In this document: positions 8,732 to 17,720 of the stretch, one piece after another | Layout of the letters: each line of letters opens with the position of its first letter | Numbering within the stretch: the first letter of the stretch is position 1 | Assembly (NCBI RefSeq): GCF_004117935.1 | Contig: NZ_SDOY01000144.1 | Span: 124,001-188,000, forward strand | Origin: Streptomyces roseicoloratus | GTDB lineage: Bacteria > Actinomycetota > Actinomycetes > Streptomycetales > Streptomycetaceae | Reading direction: 5' to 3' | DNA: 64,000 bases | Made by a program: the position numbers and the translations under genes | The notes under the pieces: generated by a model | The model's input: the letters and a program-made list of their open reading frames with translations, nothing else | Told to the model about the DNA's origin: nothing | Database searches by the model: none

Positions 8732-9145
8732 TCACCAACCAGCGGGCTTGGCGGTGCCCATGGCGCGCGTGACGGTGATCTCGATGACGACGCGGTTCGG
8801 GTTGACCCGCGGGGGCTTGTAGCGCTCGGTGTAGCGGCGCTCGGCCTCCGCTACGGATTCGGGGTCGTCCTTGATCACCGCTGTGCCTTCAAGGGTGCAC
8901 CAGCGTTGGCCGTCGGCTTGGCCCACGGCAGCTCGGGCCGCGGGGCCGGCGGCGCGGACGTTGCGCACTTTCCTGCTGGCACCGTCGCTGATGACTCGGG
9001 CGATGCGGGTTTCGGGGTCGTATGTGACGCCGACGGGCACGAGGTGCGGGGTGCCGTCGGGCCGCTGGGTGGTGAGGAAGCACACCCGGCGCTCCTGCCA
9101 GAAGGCGTTGCCGCCGTCAGCGGTGGGCGGGGTGTCGCGGTTCAA
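8732..9145 (-). CDS. PPOX-class F420-dependent oxidoreductase
   Basis: A 137-residue split-barrel flavin/F420-binding protein. The core RRVCFLTTQRPDGTPHLVPV and TLEGTAVIKDD match the actinobacterial TIGR03618-type family. The TTG at 9145 is chosen because AGGAG lies 8 bp upstream and the product LNRDTPP... then begins where relatives begin; the longer upstream frame has no family similarity. Such enzymes reduce small molecules with F420H2 or act on heme-related substrates; the substrate here is unknown. Confidence 0.85.
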   Translation of the reverse strand: MNRDTPPTADGGNAFWQERRVCFLTTQRPDGTPHLVPVGVTYDPETRIARVISDGASRKVRNVRAAGPAARAAVGQADGQRWCTLEGTAVIKDDPESVAEAERRYTERYKPPRVNPNRVVIEITVTRAMGTAKPAGW

Positions 9146-9343
9146 TGTGCGTCTCCTCAGTGCGTACGGTGCGGATGAGCGGCCCGATTCGCGTGCCGAC
9201 TCGGGTGTGGTATCTGCCTGCGCTTCGACGTTACGCGAGGACCCCGACTGTCCGTTCTCAGGCACACGGTCGCTCTCGACGACCGAGCCGTTTCGATCTC
9301 GGTCCGCCGAGGTCGCCCTCGAAGGGGCTCCATCTCCGCCGAG

Positions 9344-10666
9344 TCAGCGATGGTGCGCTACTGACCGCGGGCGTCCGGCCGGATGAGGCAGAGGAGTGAC
9401 TGGGGTGGGCGTCTCTCGTCCATGGGGCCGATCCCGGCCGAGTGCGGTGGCGTCGATGAGCTTGGTGGTGAGCCGGGCGAGGACGTCGGGTGCTGTGGTG
9501 GCGGAGAGGTGGATGGCCCAGGTGGGGTGGTTAGGATCGGCGCCACCGTAGGCGGTCCACCGGTCGTCGACGCTGTGCGGATTGTGCTCGAAGGCAAGGC
9601 TGCGGTCCGGAGCCCGCCAGGTCGTGCGGGAGGTGTCGTCCTCAGTCCAGCCCGCTTCGCGAAGCGGTCCGTACGGGGCCTCGGCGGTTGACCACGGTGC
9701 GTTGGTGAGGCCCTCCATGACGGCGCGGACAAAGGCGACCGGGGTGGTGGCCGTGATCGTGCTGTACCAGAGCCGTTCGCCGACCGGCGATTCGTAGGCC
9801 GCGATCGTCCAGGCGGTGTCGGTGCGGTGCCGGGCCTCGTGGTCGAACTCGGCACGCAGGGCGAGGGACTCGTGGTTCACGATCGTCGTCTCATCGCTCC
9901 AGGTCCGGTACCGCTCCCAGTCCGTGTTCGACTTCAGGAAGATGTTCAGGAACTCCTCGTGCTCGCCGGGGCCGGCCGTAGGCACCGGTGGCGTCTTCGT
10001 GACGATCTCGGCGGGAGCCTCGTCCTGGCCGCTTGCCCCTGTCAGGACCGAGGACGTGAGGAGCTTGCGGACGGACTTCTCGACGTCGGTGAGCGGCGGG
10101 GGTCCCGGGCGGACGGCGGCGGAGTGCAGACGGTGGAAGTCGGCGACCGCCTCGGCTTCGTCGGCGTAGGCGTTGGAGATCTGGCGAAGGTGGTTCTCGC
10201 CGTGGAGGTGGAGGCTACGGCGGATCCCGCTGGTGTAGGTAGCGACGGCGACGGTGGCCGGGCCGTCGTGAGCGTGGAGGTGGATGAGCAGGCGGCCGGC
10301 GGCGATGTCGTCGTGGAGGCGCTGGGCAGCGGCGCTCACTTTGCGGATGTCCTCGCGGGAGCACCCCGGCAGGGGATAGTCAGGCCAGGTCCACTCGGTG
10401 TCGATCTCCTCCTGGAGCTCTGGGGTGACCTCGACGGTGTATCCGTGCCGGCGGAGCTGACCGGCTGCGGCGTTGGCGTAGTACGGCTCCTCACGGTCGA
10501 TCCGGGCCAGGATCATCGTGTTCGGGCCGGTGCTGCGGAAGCCCAGGTCGTGCAGGTGGGAGCGGGCGGCGTCGCTCGTCGGGCCGGATGTCGTGGCGAC
10601 GACGGCGGGAGTGTGGGTGGGGTGGCGGTCGAGGCGGACGTGTGCGTCGGCCGGGGCGTAGGGCAT
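9344..10666 (-). CDS. DUF317 protein, long form
   Basis: A 440-residue protein whose C-terminal half carries two DUF317-type modules (WYSTITATTPVAFVRAVMEG and the later WAIHLSATTAPDVLARLTTK, each following a PDRSLAF/PDR strand). The N-terminal half, with a distinct alpha/beta region (residues 1-200), is not recognised. DUF317 proteins are of unknown function and typical of Streptomyces plasmids and integrative elements. This is the last gene of the long leftward unit; the start codon lies 14 bp after the DnaB-N gene. At least five more DUF317-type genes occur in the window. Confidence 0.8.
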   Translation of the reverse strand: MPYAPADAHVRLDRHPTHTPAVVATTSGPTSDAARSHLHDLGFRSTGPNTMILARIDREEPYYANAAAGQLRRHGYTVEVTPELQEEIDTEWTWPDYPLPGCSREDIRKVSAAAQRLHDDIAAGRLLIHLHAHDGPATVAVATYTSGIRRSLHLHGENHLRQISNAYADEAEAVADFHRLHSAAVRPGPPPLTDVEKSVRKLLTSSVLTGASGQDEAPAEIVTKTPPVPTAGPGEHEEFLNIFLKSNTDWERYRTWSDETTIVNHESLALRAEFDHEARHRTDTAWTIAAYESPVGERLWYSTITATTPVAFVRAVMEGLTNAPWSTAEAPYGPLREAGWTEDDTSRTTWRAPDRSLAFEHNPHSVDDRWTAYGGADPNHPTWAIHLSATTAPDVLARLTTKLIDATALGRDRPHGRETPTPVTPLPHPAGRPRSVAHHR

Positions 10667-10679
10667 GCGGGGCCTTCGG

Positions 10680-11828
10680 TCATGGGGTCCGGCCGACGGT
10701 TCGCCGGGTGGAGGCGGAGCGGACGGCAGCGGCGGTCGTGCCCGGACGCTGCGGTCCGGCACGGGCGGATACGGCGACGCTGGCCCTTGGTGCCGGCGTG
10801 GCCAGTGGGGTGGTGGCCCGGTGCCAGCGAGTCCGTATGGCGGTCAGGTCGGCGAGCGCGCGGCGGCTGCCGGTGATCAGCTGGTGGACTGTGGTCGCCG
10901 GGTCGTCGGTGTAGGCGCCGATTCGACGGGCGACCTCTCCGGCACGGGCGAGCAGGGCCCGCTCGATGACCCTCGTACCCCAGTGCTCCGGGGAGCCCGC
11001 CGGCGCGGACATGAGCGTGACCACCTCGTCCGGCGCGAGCCCCGACGCGAGGAGCCCGCGGTGCTGCGCTTCCCACAGCACGGTGACCGGGTCGACCGGA
11101 TCTCCGCGGTGGGACAGGGAGTTCAGGCACTGCCAGAGCGCGCCGTGAGTCGACAGGGAGAAGTCGTCGGCGGCCAGCCAGCGCATCTCCTTGATGGCCG
11201 ATGGCGATACTGCGGCGCTCGCTAGCAGCATCCTTTCCTCATCCAGGACTTCCTCGTCCGTGCCACCAGCTGGTGCCTGCAGCACGGTGGTGCGGGGGAG
11301 GGAACCGGGGTGGGCGGGGAAGCGCCCGGAGAGCTCGTCGAGGTGCCGTGCGAGCCCGTCCGCCCGCGCGAGGACGGCTGTGGCCCGGTCTGGCAGGGCG
11401 GTGTCGGCCGCGTCACGCGCGAGGTGCTCGGCGTGCAGGCGGATGGTTCGGCGGGCGTGCTCGGCTCGGATGATCGCGGCGTACGCGTGCGCGTGCGCGA
11501 GCCGAGGGCAGGCCGAGATGAGTGTGTGCAGGTAGGAGATGGTCAGGCCACGAGCATCCGGCAGCGCCGCCTCCAGGACCGCATTCACCCAGAACGGTCC
11601 GGCCTGGTGGCGGACAGGTTCGGGGATCGGCACGCGACGCATCGCGGAGAACAGAACCCCGTGCGAGGCGTTGGAGAACGCATCGACCTCGAGTTGCTCA
11701 AGGTCGGCGAGTAGGGCGGGTTCGAGAAGGAGGGCGCCGAGCAGGGCACGCTCGGCGTAGTGCACAGGGGCCGGTCCGGGCGGGTCGTACAGGACCTCGT
11801 CGTCGTGGGGGTCGGAGGCGTGCTGCAT
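10680..11828 (-). CDS. Tandem DnaB N-terminal-like domain protein without helicase motor
   Basis: A 382-residue protein. Residues about 20-120 (YAERALLGALLLEPALLADL) and 185-330 (LDEERMLLASAAVSPSAIKE ... LWQCLNSL) each look like the all-helical DnaB N-terminal domain that binds primase. No Walker A/B or RecA-like core follows, so it is not a helicase. It could compete for primase or DnaB, or act as a loader; this is inference. Its ATG overlaps the methyltransferase stop as TGATG, so the two are translationally coupled. The C-terminus is low-complexity Ala/Arg. Confidence 0.7.
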   Translation of the reverse strand: MQHASDPHDDEVLYDPPGPAPVHYAERALLGALLLEPALLADLEQLEVDAFSNASHGVLFSAMRRVPIPEPVRHQAGPFWVNAVLEAALPDARGLTISYLHTLISACPRLAHAHAYAAIIRAEHARRTIRLHAEHLARDAADTALPDRATAVLARADGLARHLDELSGRFPAHPGSLPRTTVLQAPAGGTDEEVLDEERMLLASAAVSPSAIKEMRWLAADDFSLSTHGALWQCLNSLSHRGDPVDPVTVLWEAQHRGLLASGLAPDEVVTLMSAPAGSPEHWGTRVIERALLARAGEVARRIGAYTDDPATTVHQLITGSRRALADLTAIRTRWHRATTPLATPAPRASVAVSARAGPQRPGTTAAAVRSASTRRTVGRTP

Positions 11829-13105
11829 CAGGCGGCCAGGGCGAAGTCGTCGGGGTTGAAGGGCACGCCGAGGTGAGGGGCGAGCAGGTGGCCGGCGAGC
11901 CGGGGCGGGACGGCGTTGCCGATCTGGGAGAACTGCGGGCCCTTCGTGCCCTGCCAGGGATAGTCGGCGGGGAAGGTCTGGAGGAGGCCGGCCTCGGCGG
12001 CGGTGATCCGGATCGGCTCCGGAGCGGCCGACTCGTCTCCGGCGGGAGTGCCGGGCGAAGGGGCGGCAACCCACGTGCATTCGTTCGCTCGATGCCCGAA
12101 GAAGAGGGTTCCAGCAGGCTCGTCGATGGAACGGACCGTCGCGTTGGCCTGGTTGTTGCTCCGCAGCGACCAGGACCAGCGGTGCGCCTCGGCGGCGAAC
12201 GTCGGCGCCGGGGCATCGGCAGACCGGTCCTCGCGCGTGCCGTGTCGGGCGTCCCAGCAGGATCCCTCCCGCTGGGACCGCGGCACGACCCCGTCCGCTC
12301 GGGGCTTCCAGGTGCCTCGGTCGCGGGCGTCGGAGAGGGCCTTGCGGGCGCCGGAGGGAAACGGCTCGGGGCCGCCGCCCGGTCCTCCGCCGGCGCAGAC
12401 GGTGGGGACGGGACGGTCGGTGGCGCCCCAGCCGAGGGCCTCGGCCATGGAGACCCACCGCTCGCGGCCCGCCCCGAACAGCGACTCCGGCTCTGCTCGC
12501 CGGGCATGTGTCGGCGTGGGCGGTTCGGCGGTGCGGACGCGGGAGGCGAGTAGGATCGCCCGCTTCCGGGTCTGCGGGACGCCGAAGTCGGCCGAATTGA
12601 GGATCCCGCACCAGACGGAGAACCCCCAGGAGCGCAGGATCGCTGCGTACTGCTTCCACAGCGGTAGGACGTCGGGTACCTCCTCCATCGCGATCCACTC
12701 CGGCTCCCCGACCGCGTTCAGAGCGTGGAGGTAGCGCATCGGCTCCGCCGCGAGCAGGGAGCGCTCGTCGCGGCAGGCGGCCAGGAGCTTCTCGCGGGTG
12801 TCCCGTCCGGCGGCGAGGTCGGCGACGGCCTGGTGGACGAGGGGCTGGTCGAGCAGGCCGAGCCGCTTGCCGGCCATCGACCACGCCTGGCACGGCGGTG
12901 ACGCGATGAACCCGCGGGTCCGGCCGGTGAACGGCCACACCGGGTAGGCGGCGACGTCGGTACGGATCGTCAGCAAACCGGCTGCCGCGCGGGTGCGGCA
13001 GGCCCACTCGTCCCATTCCAGGCCGATGTCCCGGACGCCGAGGACGCGCAGGGGGTGGCTCCAGCCGCCTGGGCCTGCGAAAAGGTCCAGGACAAGGCGC
13101 TTCAC
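11828..13105 (-). CDS. DNA cytosine-5 methyltransferase
   Basis: A 425-residue enzyme. Motif I LDLFAGPGGWS at residues 5-15 binds AdoMet; motif IV SPPCQAW near residue 70 holds the catalytic Cys; motif VIII reads QTRKR; motif X is QIGNAVPP near the C-terminus. Motif VI is AMEEVPD instead of the usual ENV, a variation also seen in phage-type enzymes. The region between VIII and X is long and probably sets the target sequence. No restriction endonuclease is adjacent. It overlaps a PAPS-reductase-like gene by 4 bp and the DnaB-N gene by 1 bp, forming one coupled block. Confidence 0.92.
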   Translation of the reverse strand: MKRLVLDLFAGPGGWSHPLRVLGVRDIGLEWDEWACRTRAAAGLLTIRTDVAAYPVWPFTGRTRGFIASPPCQAWSMAGKRLGLLDQPLVHQAVADLAAGRDTREKLLAACRDERSLLAAEPMRYLHALNAVGEPEWIAMEEVPDVLPLWKQYAAILRSWGFSVWCGILNSADFGVPQTRKRAILLASRVRTAEPPTPTHARRAEPESLFGAGRERWVSMAEALGWGATDRPVPTVCAGGGPGGGPEPFPSGARKALSDARDRGTWKPRADGVVPRSQREGSCWDARHGTREDRSADAPAPTFAAEAHRWSWSLRSNNQANATVRSIDEPAGTLFFGHRANECTWVAAPSPGTPAGDESAAPEPIRITAAEAGLLQTFPADYPWQGTKGPQFSQIGNAVPPRLAGHLLAPHLGVPFNPDDFALAA

Positions 13106-14022
13106 GTCGTGAGCCCGAAGTTGTCCTGGGTCGGCGCGACTTCACCACGGCAGGCCCACGGGGAGCAGCCGTCGTCGACGACCCGCTCCAGCTCTGCGGC
13201 GGAATCGCGGTCCTGCTGCCGTGCGGCCCACTCGCCCGCGGTGACATGGTCGATCGGCGCCTGGTCGAGCGGGACGCGGGAGCGATGCAGGAACGCCTCA
13301 CCGAGCAGCTTGTTGCCGCTGACGTTCGCGCGGTCGTTGCCCTTTCGGATTGCCGCGTCGAACTCCACGACATCCGCCCACTCCTCGGGGGAGCTGTCGC
13401 GGATATTCCGCCACTGGGCATTGCCGTGGAAGGGGCAGCCGAGGCAGCTCGATTTCGGGGTCTCTGAAAGGCCGAGCGACGTGAGGTAGCGGACACAGTC
13501 GGAACGTGACCAGTTCATGTCGATGAGCGGATGCGTATTACGCATGTACTTCACGTCCGCGTCCTTGGCGCGGTGGAATTCATCCGTGGATATGCCGATC
13601 CACTGCTCGACGAACACGCCCTTCGGGACCCGTGCTGGATACGGGTAGCCGAGGAGGTCTCGGACCTTCTTCTTGATTGGCTTCACCTTGTACTCCCCGG
13701 TGCACTGGCGCCTCGTCATCCCGGGGCGTCCGTCCCGGTTGAGGATGTAGAGGGGCATCGAGGCGAAGCGGTGATCCGGGTTGAGGGCGTCGTCGCGGAT
13801 GTTTCCGGAGGAGACTCGAATGATCGGGATTCCCGCAGGTTCTGCAATCTCGCGTTCGAGGCGGTCGAGATGCTCGTAGACCGCTTTTGGTTCCCATCCG
13901 GTATCGGCGAAGATCGCGTATTCGACCTTCGGGAGGATTCCCTCCGCAGACAGGGCGAGCATGGCGCTGGACTGGATTCCCGCACCTAGGGAAATGGCAC
14001 GGAACTGGGGCGTGGCGGTAAT
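13102..14022 (-). CDS. PAPS reductase-family (PP-loop) protein
   Basis: A protein of about 306 residues. The nucleotide-binding PP-loop ISLGAGIQSSA is at residues 10-20, but it lies upstream of the first ATG (13962), so a start there would remove it. An ATT codon at 14022 has AAGGA 7 bp upstream and gives a sensible N-terminus, so an ATT start is proposed. Later motifs are CTGEYKVKPIKKKVR and CLGCPFHGN. Family members include PAPS reductases and DndC-like sulfur-transfer proteins, often next to methyltransferases in phages. Cysteines in CLGC could bind metal or an Fe-S cluster. The substrate is unknown. Confidence 0.75.
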   Translation of the reverse strand: MTATPQFRAISLGAGIQSSAMLALSAEGILPKVEYAIFADTGWEPKAVYEHLDRLEREIAEPAGIPIIRVSSGNIRDDALNPDHRFASMPLYILNRDGRPGMTRRQCTGEYKVKPIKKKVRDLLGYPYPARVPKGVFVEQWIGISTDEFHRAKDADVKYMRNTHPLIDMNWSRSDCVRYLTSLGLSETPKSSCLGCPFHGNAQWRNIRDSSPEEWADVVEFDAAIRKGNDRANVSGNKLLGEAFLHRSRVPLDQAPIDHVTAGEWAARQQDRDSAAELERVVDDGCSPWACRGEVAPTQDNFGLTT

Positions 14023-14172
14023 AGGGACGTCCTTGTGTTGGAGCGTGGGGCCATCAGTGACCCGGGCCGGTGGCGGGCCGATGTGGGTCAGTCACGGGCA
14101 GGACGGGGGCACTACGCCGCGCGGCAGGGCAGGAGCCGAACGGTGCGCTTGGGCGACCGCCGCGGCGTGGCG

Positions 14173-15009
14173 TCACCGCCGAGTGCTCGTCCGGGCAGTC
14201 GGCCTCGGAGCGTTCGGCACCGACGTCGTGACGGCGGGGCGGCCGCCGGGCTTCGGGGGAGAGGCGGCGAGGAGCGTCTGGATGCCCGCGGAGGTGAGCC
14301 GGATGGCGGACCGGCCCTGCTGGCCCGCGAGGGGAGTGAGGGTCAGCAACTTCTTCGCGGCGAGCGCGTCGATGGTGGCGGTCCGAACGGAGGCGTTCAG
14401 AGGACTCTCCAGCTCACGGAGGCTGTGGCGGGCCTCACGGAACACACCGTCCCCCCGCGCCAGCGAGGCGAGACCCTTCCGCTGGGCCTCGCTGACCTTG
14501 ACCGTGCCGCCGCTCGGACCGAGGTTCTCCCGAGCGGCGCGCGCCTGGGCGTAGAGGTATCCGTCGTGCCGGAGCAGGGCGGAGCCGACTTCCTGGCAGG
14601 TCACCGGCGTCCTGTGCAGGTGGACTCGTGCCTGCTCCAGAAGGCGATCGGCGGTAGAGGTGTCGCCGTGGGCGAGGGCGGCGATGCTCTCGGCCGCGCG
14701 CAACGCGGCGGAGGTGGTGGCCTCGGCAAGGCGACGGAGGAGCGAGACGGCGGCGAGGCCGTCGACGGTGGTCGTCGCATCGCTCAGGGCGGCTTTGGCC
14801 AGCAGCCCGGCGGCATGGAGTGAGGTCTGGTGAAGCGCGCCGCCTGCACGAACCGCGTCCTGCAGCCGCTCGGGCGCCGTGCCGCGCCGCTTGAGGTCGT
14901 CGAGCTGATTGCCGGAGGCCAGCAGGTAACGGGTGAGGGCCCAGAGCTCCTCGCCGCTTGGGCCGAGCGGATAGGGGCGAGTCAAAGAAGAGAACTCCTT
15001 GATCGGCAT
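14173..15009 (-). CDS. Unknown protein with C-terminal winged-helix-like part
   Basis: A 278-residue mostly helical protein that I do not recognise. The C-terminal part (ATIDALAAKKLLTLTPL ... IRLTSAGIQTLL) has the pattern of a small winged-helix domain ending in a beta wing. ATG at 15009 is used; a TTG 12 bp earlier is possible. It lies between the coupling-protein gene and the PAPS-reductase-like gene in the leftward unit. The similarly built protein at 34315-35013 in the rightward unit may be a functional counterpart. Confidence 0.6.
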   Translation of the reverse strand: MPIKEFSSLTRPYPLGPSGEELWALTRYLLASGNQLDDLKRRGTAPERLQDAVRAGGALHQTSLHAAGLLAKAALSDATTTVDGLAAVSLLRRLAEATTSAALRAAESIAALAHGDTSTADRLLEQARVHLHRTPVTCQEVGSALLRHDGYLYAQARAARENLGPSGGTVKVSEAQRKGLASLARGDGVFREARHSLRELESPLNASVRTATIDALAAKKLLTLTPLAGQQGRSAIRLTSAGIQTLLAASPPKPGGRPAVTTSVPNAPRPTARTSTRR

Positions 15010-15104
15010 ACGGGATGGCAAGGGGTGGCATGCCGTGGGTGCTGGCTGCCCACGGCGCGACCGGTGTCACTGAGAGCCGTCGTCCATGCAGTGTCGTTCG
15101 CGTG

Positions 15105-16895
15105 CTACGCGGCCCGGCCGTAGTCGTCCTGATTCGGGGCGCTCTTGGCGACGGCACGGGCCGTGATCGCCTTGGACGCGCGGGCGGAGGAGGCAGCGAG
15201 CTGGTCGGCCCCGGGTTCGAGGTACCAGGGGCGGAGGTCGAGCATCGCGACGCGCAGGCCGGTGGCCAGGCACAGGGCGGAACCCTTTGCCAGGGCGCGG
15301 ATTGCGTCCGCAGGCAGGATTCGCTCCTGCCGCATCGAGACCGAGGTCGACTTGCCGGAGTCGGAGATTGAGGTGGACGTGGTTTCGACGTCGTGGTCGC
15401 CGATCATCCGGGACAGCTTGTCGGCGAAGTCCGGGTCGTCGATGCCGCTGCCGATCACCTTGACGGTGGCCGCGCTCCACATCGCGTCCATGCCCGCGTC
15501 GCCCCATACCTTCTGGCCCTGCCGGTAGCTCTGCAGGATGGTGATCGGGATGATCCCGCGGGACCCCAAGTGCGAGTACAAATCGGGGAGGTCCGAGATC
15601 TTGCACACGTTGGCGGCCTCGTCGAGGATCGCGAGCATCGGAGGGTCGAGCCGGCCGCCGGCCCGCTCGGCCTGGGCGGTCGCGGCCCGCATGACAGAGT
15701 CCGCACACGCCGCGATCAGGGCGCTCGCTCCGCCGCCACCGTCCTTCGACAAGAGGAAGAGGGTGTCGTTCGAGGTCACGAAGTCGGCCGGGCGGAACTC
15801 GGGGATGTCCTTCTGTGGGGTGACCCAGGCGGCGATCTCGCTGTTCAGCAGGGCGGATGCGTACTGCCGCGCCGTCTCATAGATGCCGTCGCGTGTCTCG
15901 GGCGGACCTTCGACGGTGCCCTTGAGCTGGGAGGCGACCGCGCTGAACTTGTGGTCACGCAGGATGTCGAGCGGGGTACGGTCGGCGGGGAACGCGAGCC
16001 ACTGCATCACGTCGGTGATCGGCCGCTCGTCGAGCGCCGCGGCCAGGAACAGCTGGGACAAGATGTTGCTGCCGGCCTTGGACCAGAAGTCGCCCTGCTG
16101 GGAGGCGTCGACGGAGGCGGCGAGGAAGTGGCCGGCCAACCTGCCTGCCCCGTCGAGGGTCTTGGCGTCGGCAAGGGGGTTCCACCACATGGCCCGCTCG
16201 GCGTGGGCGATCTGCTGCGGGTCCATCGACCACACCCGCCCCACCCGGCGCCGGGCATCGAGGCAGGTCGTGTAGGCGTCGCCTGCGGCCTTGTTCGAGG
16301 TGAGCAGCACCGGGCCCGGCGCGGCGAGGATCGAGGGGATGGCGAGGGAGGTGGTCTTGCCAGAGCGTGGGGCCATGATGGCGACGGCGACGTCCTCGAA
16401 CCCCATCCGTACCTCGTGCTTCGTCCCCTGGAGGTTGCCCAGGAGGATGCCGGTGTCGACCGGGGCGACGGCCTTGGCGTTCCTCAGACTCGGGCGCAGG
16501 GAGCGGGCCTTGGCCTCGATCGCCTTCGCCAGCAGCGGTTCGATGTCGCGAGCCTTCGCCATCCCGTCGACCTTCTTTCGGCCGCCGGAGGAATTCTTGT
16601 ACCGGAGCCACAGGACGCCGACGGTGGCGGCGAGGAAGAGTGTCAGGGCGATGGGGATGATTCGGGTACCGACGAGCAGGGACGCTTCTCCGGCGTCCGG
16701 CCAGAGCTGTTCGGGGTGGAGAAGGGCGTGGGTCGGCTGATACGGCGCCCACGGGTCGGACCTGGTTGCCCAGGCGGTGAGATTTCCTGCCAGCCAGGCG
16801 ATGTTGGCGAGCGGAAGACCGACGGCGAAAGCGCCGATGAGGATCTTCAGGGCTATGTCGTAACCGTCGGAGCTGGACGAGGAGGAAGAGGGCAA
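15105..16895 (-). CDS. VirD4/TraG-like type IV coupling protein
   Basis: A 596-residue membrane ATPase. Two N-terminal membrane spans (about residues 13-38 and 72-97) precede a soluble motor domain. Walker A is MAPRSGKTTSLA at about 174-185; Walker B is MLAILDEAANV at about 418. The C-terminal part contains the TraG/TraD signature region (LGSRGIIPITILQSYRQG). Such proteins bring DNA or protein substrate to a type IV secretion channel. It is in the same unit as the VirB4-like, TrbL-like and NlpC/P60 genes and is the clearest evidence that the element is conjugative. Confidence 0.92.
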   Translation of the reverse strand: MPSSSSSSSDGYDIALKILIGAFAVGLPLANIAWLAGNLTAWATRSDPWAPYQPTHALLHPEQLWPDAGEASLLVGTRIIPIALTLFLAATVGVLWLRYKNSSGGRKKVDGMAKARDIEPLLAKAIEAKARSLRPSLRNAKAVAPVDTGILLGNLQGTKHEVRMGFEDVAVAIMAPRSGKTTSLAIPSILAAPGPVLLTSNKAAGDAYTTCLDARRRVGRVWSMDPQQIAHAERAMWWNPLADAKTLDGAGRLAGHFLAASVDASQQGDFWSKAGSNILSQLFLAAALDERPITDVMQWLAFPADRTPLDILRDHKFSAVASQLKGTVEGPPETRDGIYETARQYASALLNSEIAAWVTPQKDIPEFRPADFVTSNDTLFLLSKDGGGGASALIAACADSVMRAATAQAERAGGRLDPPMLAILDEAANVCKISDLPDLYSHLGSRGIIPITILQSYRQGQKVWGDAGMDAMWSAATVKVIGSGIDDPDFADKLSRMIGDHDVETTSTSISDSGKSTSVSMRQERILPADAIRALAKGSALCLATGLRVAMLDLRPWYLEPGADQLAASSARASKAITARAVAKSAPNQDDYGRAA

Positions 16896-16955
16896 GGGGC
16901 GGCGGTTCCTTGAACGGGGGGGGGGCGGGCCCGGGGCGTATGGCGTGCGGTGGTG

Positions 16956-17720
16956 TCAGCGGGGGCGGCGACGGGGCGCCAGCGGCCGCGCGGGCGGCGG
17001 CGGCGGTGGGGGAGTGCCGGCGTGACGGGACGCGAGGAAGTCGACGCGCTCGCGCAGGGCGTAGCCGACCTGTTCGGCAGGCCACTCCTGCCAACGGAGC
17101 GTGATCCGGCTGCGACCGAGGGCGGGACGCTGCTCGGGCGAGCGCCGCAGCGGTTCGGGATCGGACAGCGCCCGGGTGAAGGCGGCGACGAGGCGGGCGG
17201 GGGCGCTGTCCCCGAAGCGAGCCTGCCAGATCTGGTGCTCTGGATCCCGACTGAGGGCCGTTTCAATGGACCAGTGGGCGCTGCCGCTGTAGTTGAAGCG
17301 CTCGACTCGGACGATGCCGTCCGGCGAGGCGAGACCGCCCTCCTTCGCCCGGCCCCATCCGGCCCGCAGCAACGGCTCGTTCGGATCCGAGCCTGCTCTG
17401 CCGTTGAAGCCGGGGTCGGTGAGGGAGTCGGTGACGGCCGCGATCAGCTCGACCGGGGTGCGGGCGCCGAAGGATGCGTACCAGCTGGGCCCGTTGGAGC
17501 CGCCGGAGTGGGTCAGGCGCCACCACGGCTCGTCCGGAGTGGGTTCGAGGCGCAGCAGCGTCTTCTGGTCAGGGCTGCTGAGAACGACCTGGGGCATCAG
17601 CGGGTCGTGGCCGTGGCTCCAGCCGGCGGCCTCGTTAAGTGGGACGGTGACCCAGGCCGGATTCCCCGGGCCGGCGAGGTAGCGGGGCGAGATGAACGCC
17701 TGCTCGACGCGGCTGCTCAT
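16956..17720 (-). CDS. DUF317 protein
   Basis: A 254-residue protein beginning FISPRYLAG, the conserved DUF317-family opening. It has two repeats, each with a PDQ/PDG strand, a Trp-rich segment and a TPVELIAAVTDSL-type helix, and a Pro/Arg-rich tail. The ATG at 17720 is used because it precedes the conserved opening and overlaps the upstream gene stop by 4 bp. Function unknown. Confidence 0.85.
   Translation of the reverse strand: MSSRVEQAFISPRYLAGPGNPAWVTVPLNEAAGWSHGHDPLMPQVVLSSPDQKTLLRLEPTPDEPWWRLTHSGGSNGPSWYASFGARTPVELIAAVTDSLTDPGFNGRAGSDPNEPLLRAGWGRAKEGGLASPDGIVRVERFNYSGSAHWSIETALSRDPEHQIWQARFGDSAPARLVAAFTRALSDPEPLRRSPEQRPALGRSRITLRWQEWPAEQVGYALRERVDFLASRHAGTPPPPPPPARPLAPRRRPR

Noticed and set aside
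15393-16913. Long plus-strand frame opposite the coupling-protein gene
   Set aside because: Repetitive Gly/Arg/Val product without motifs, exactly antisense to a gene with Walker motifs.
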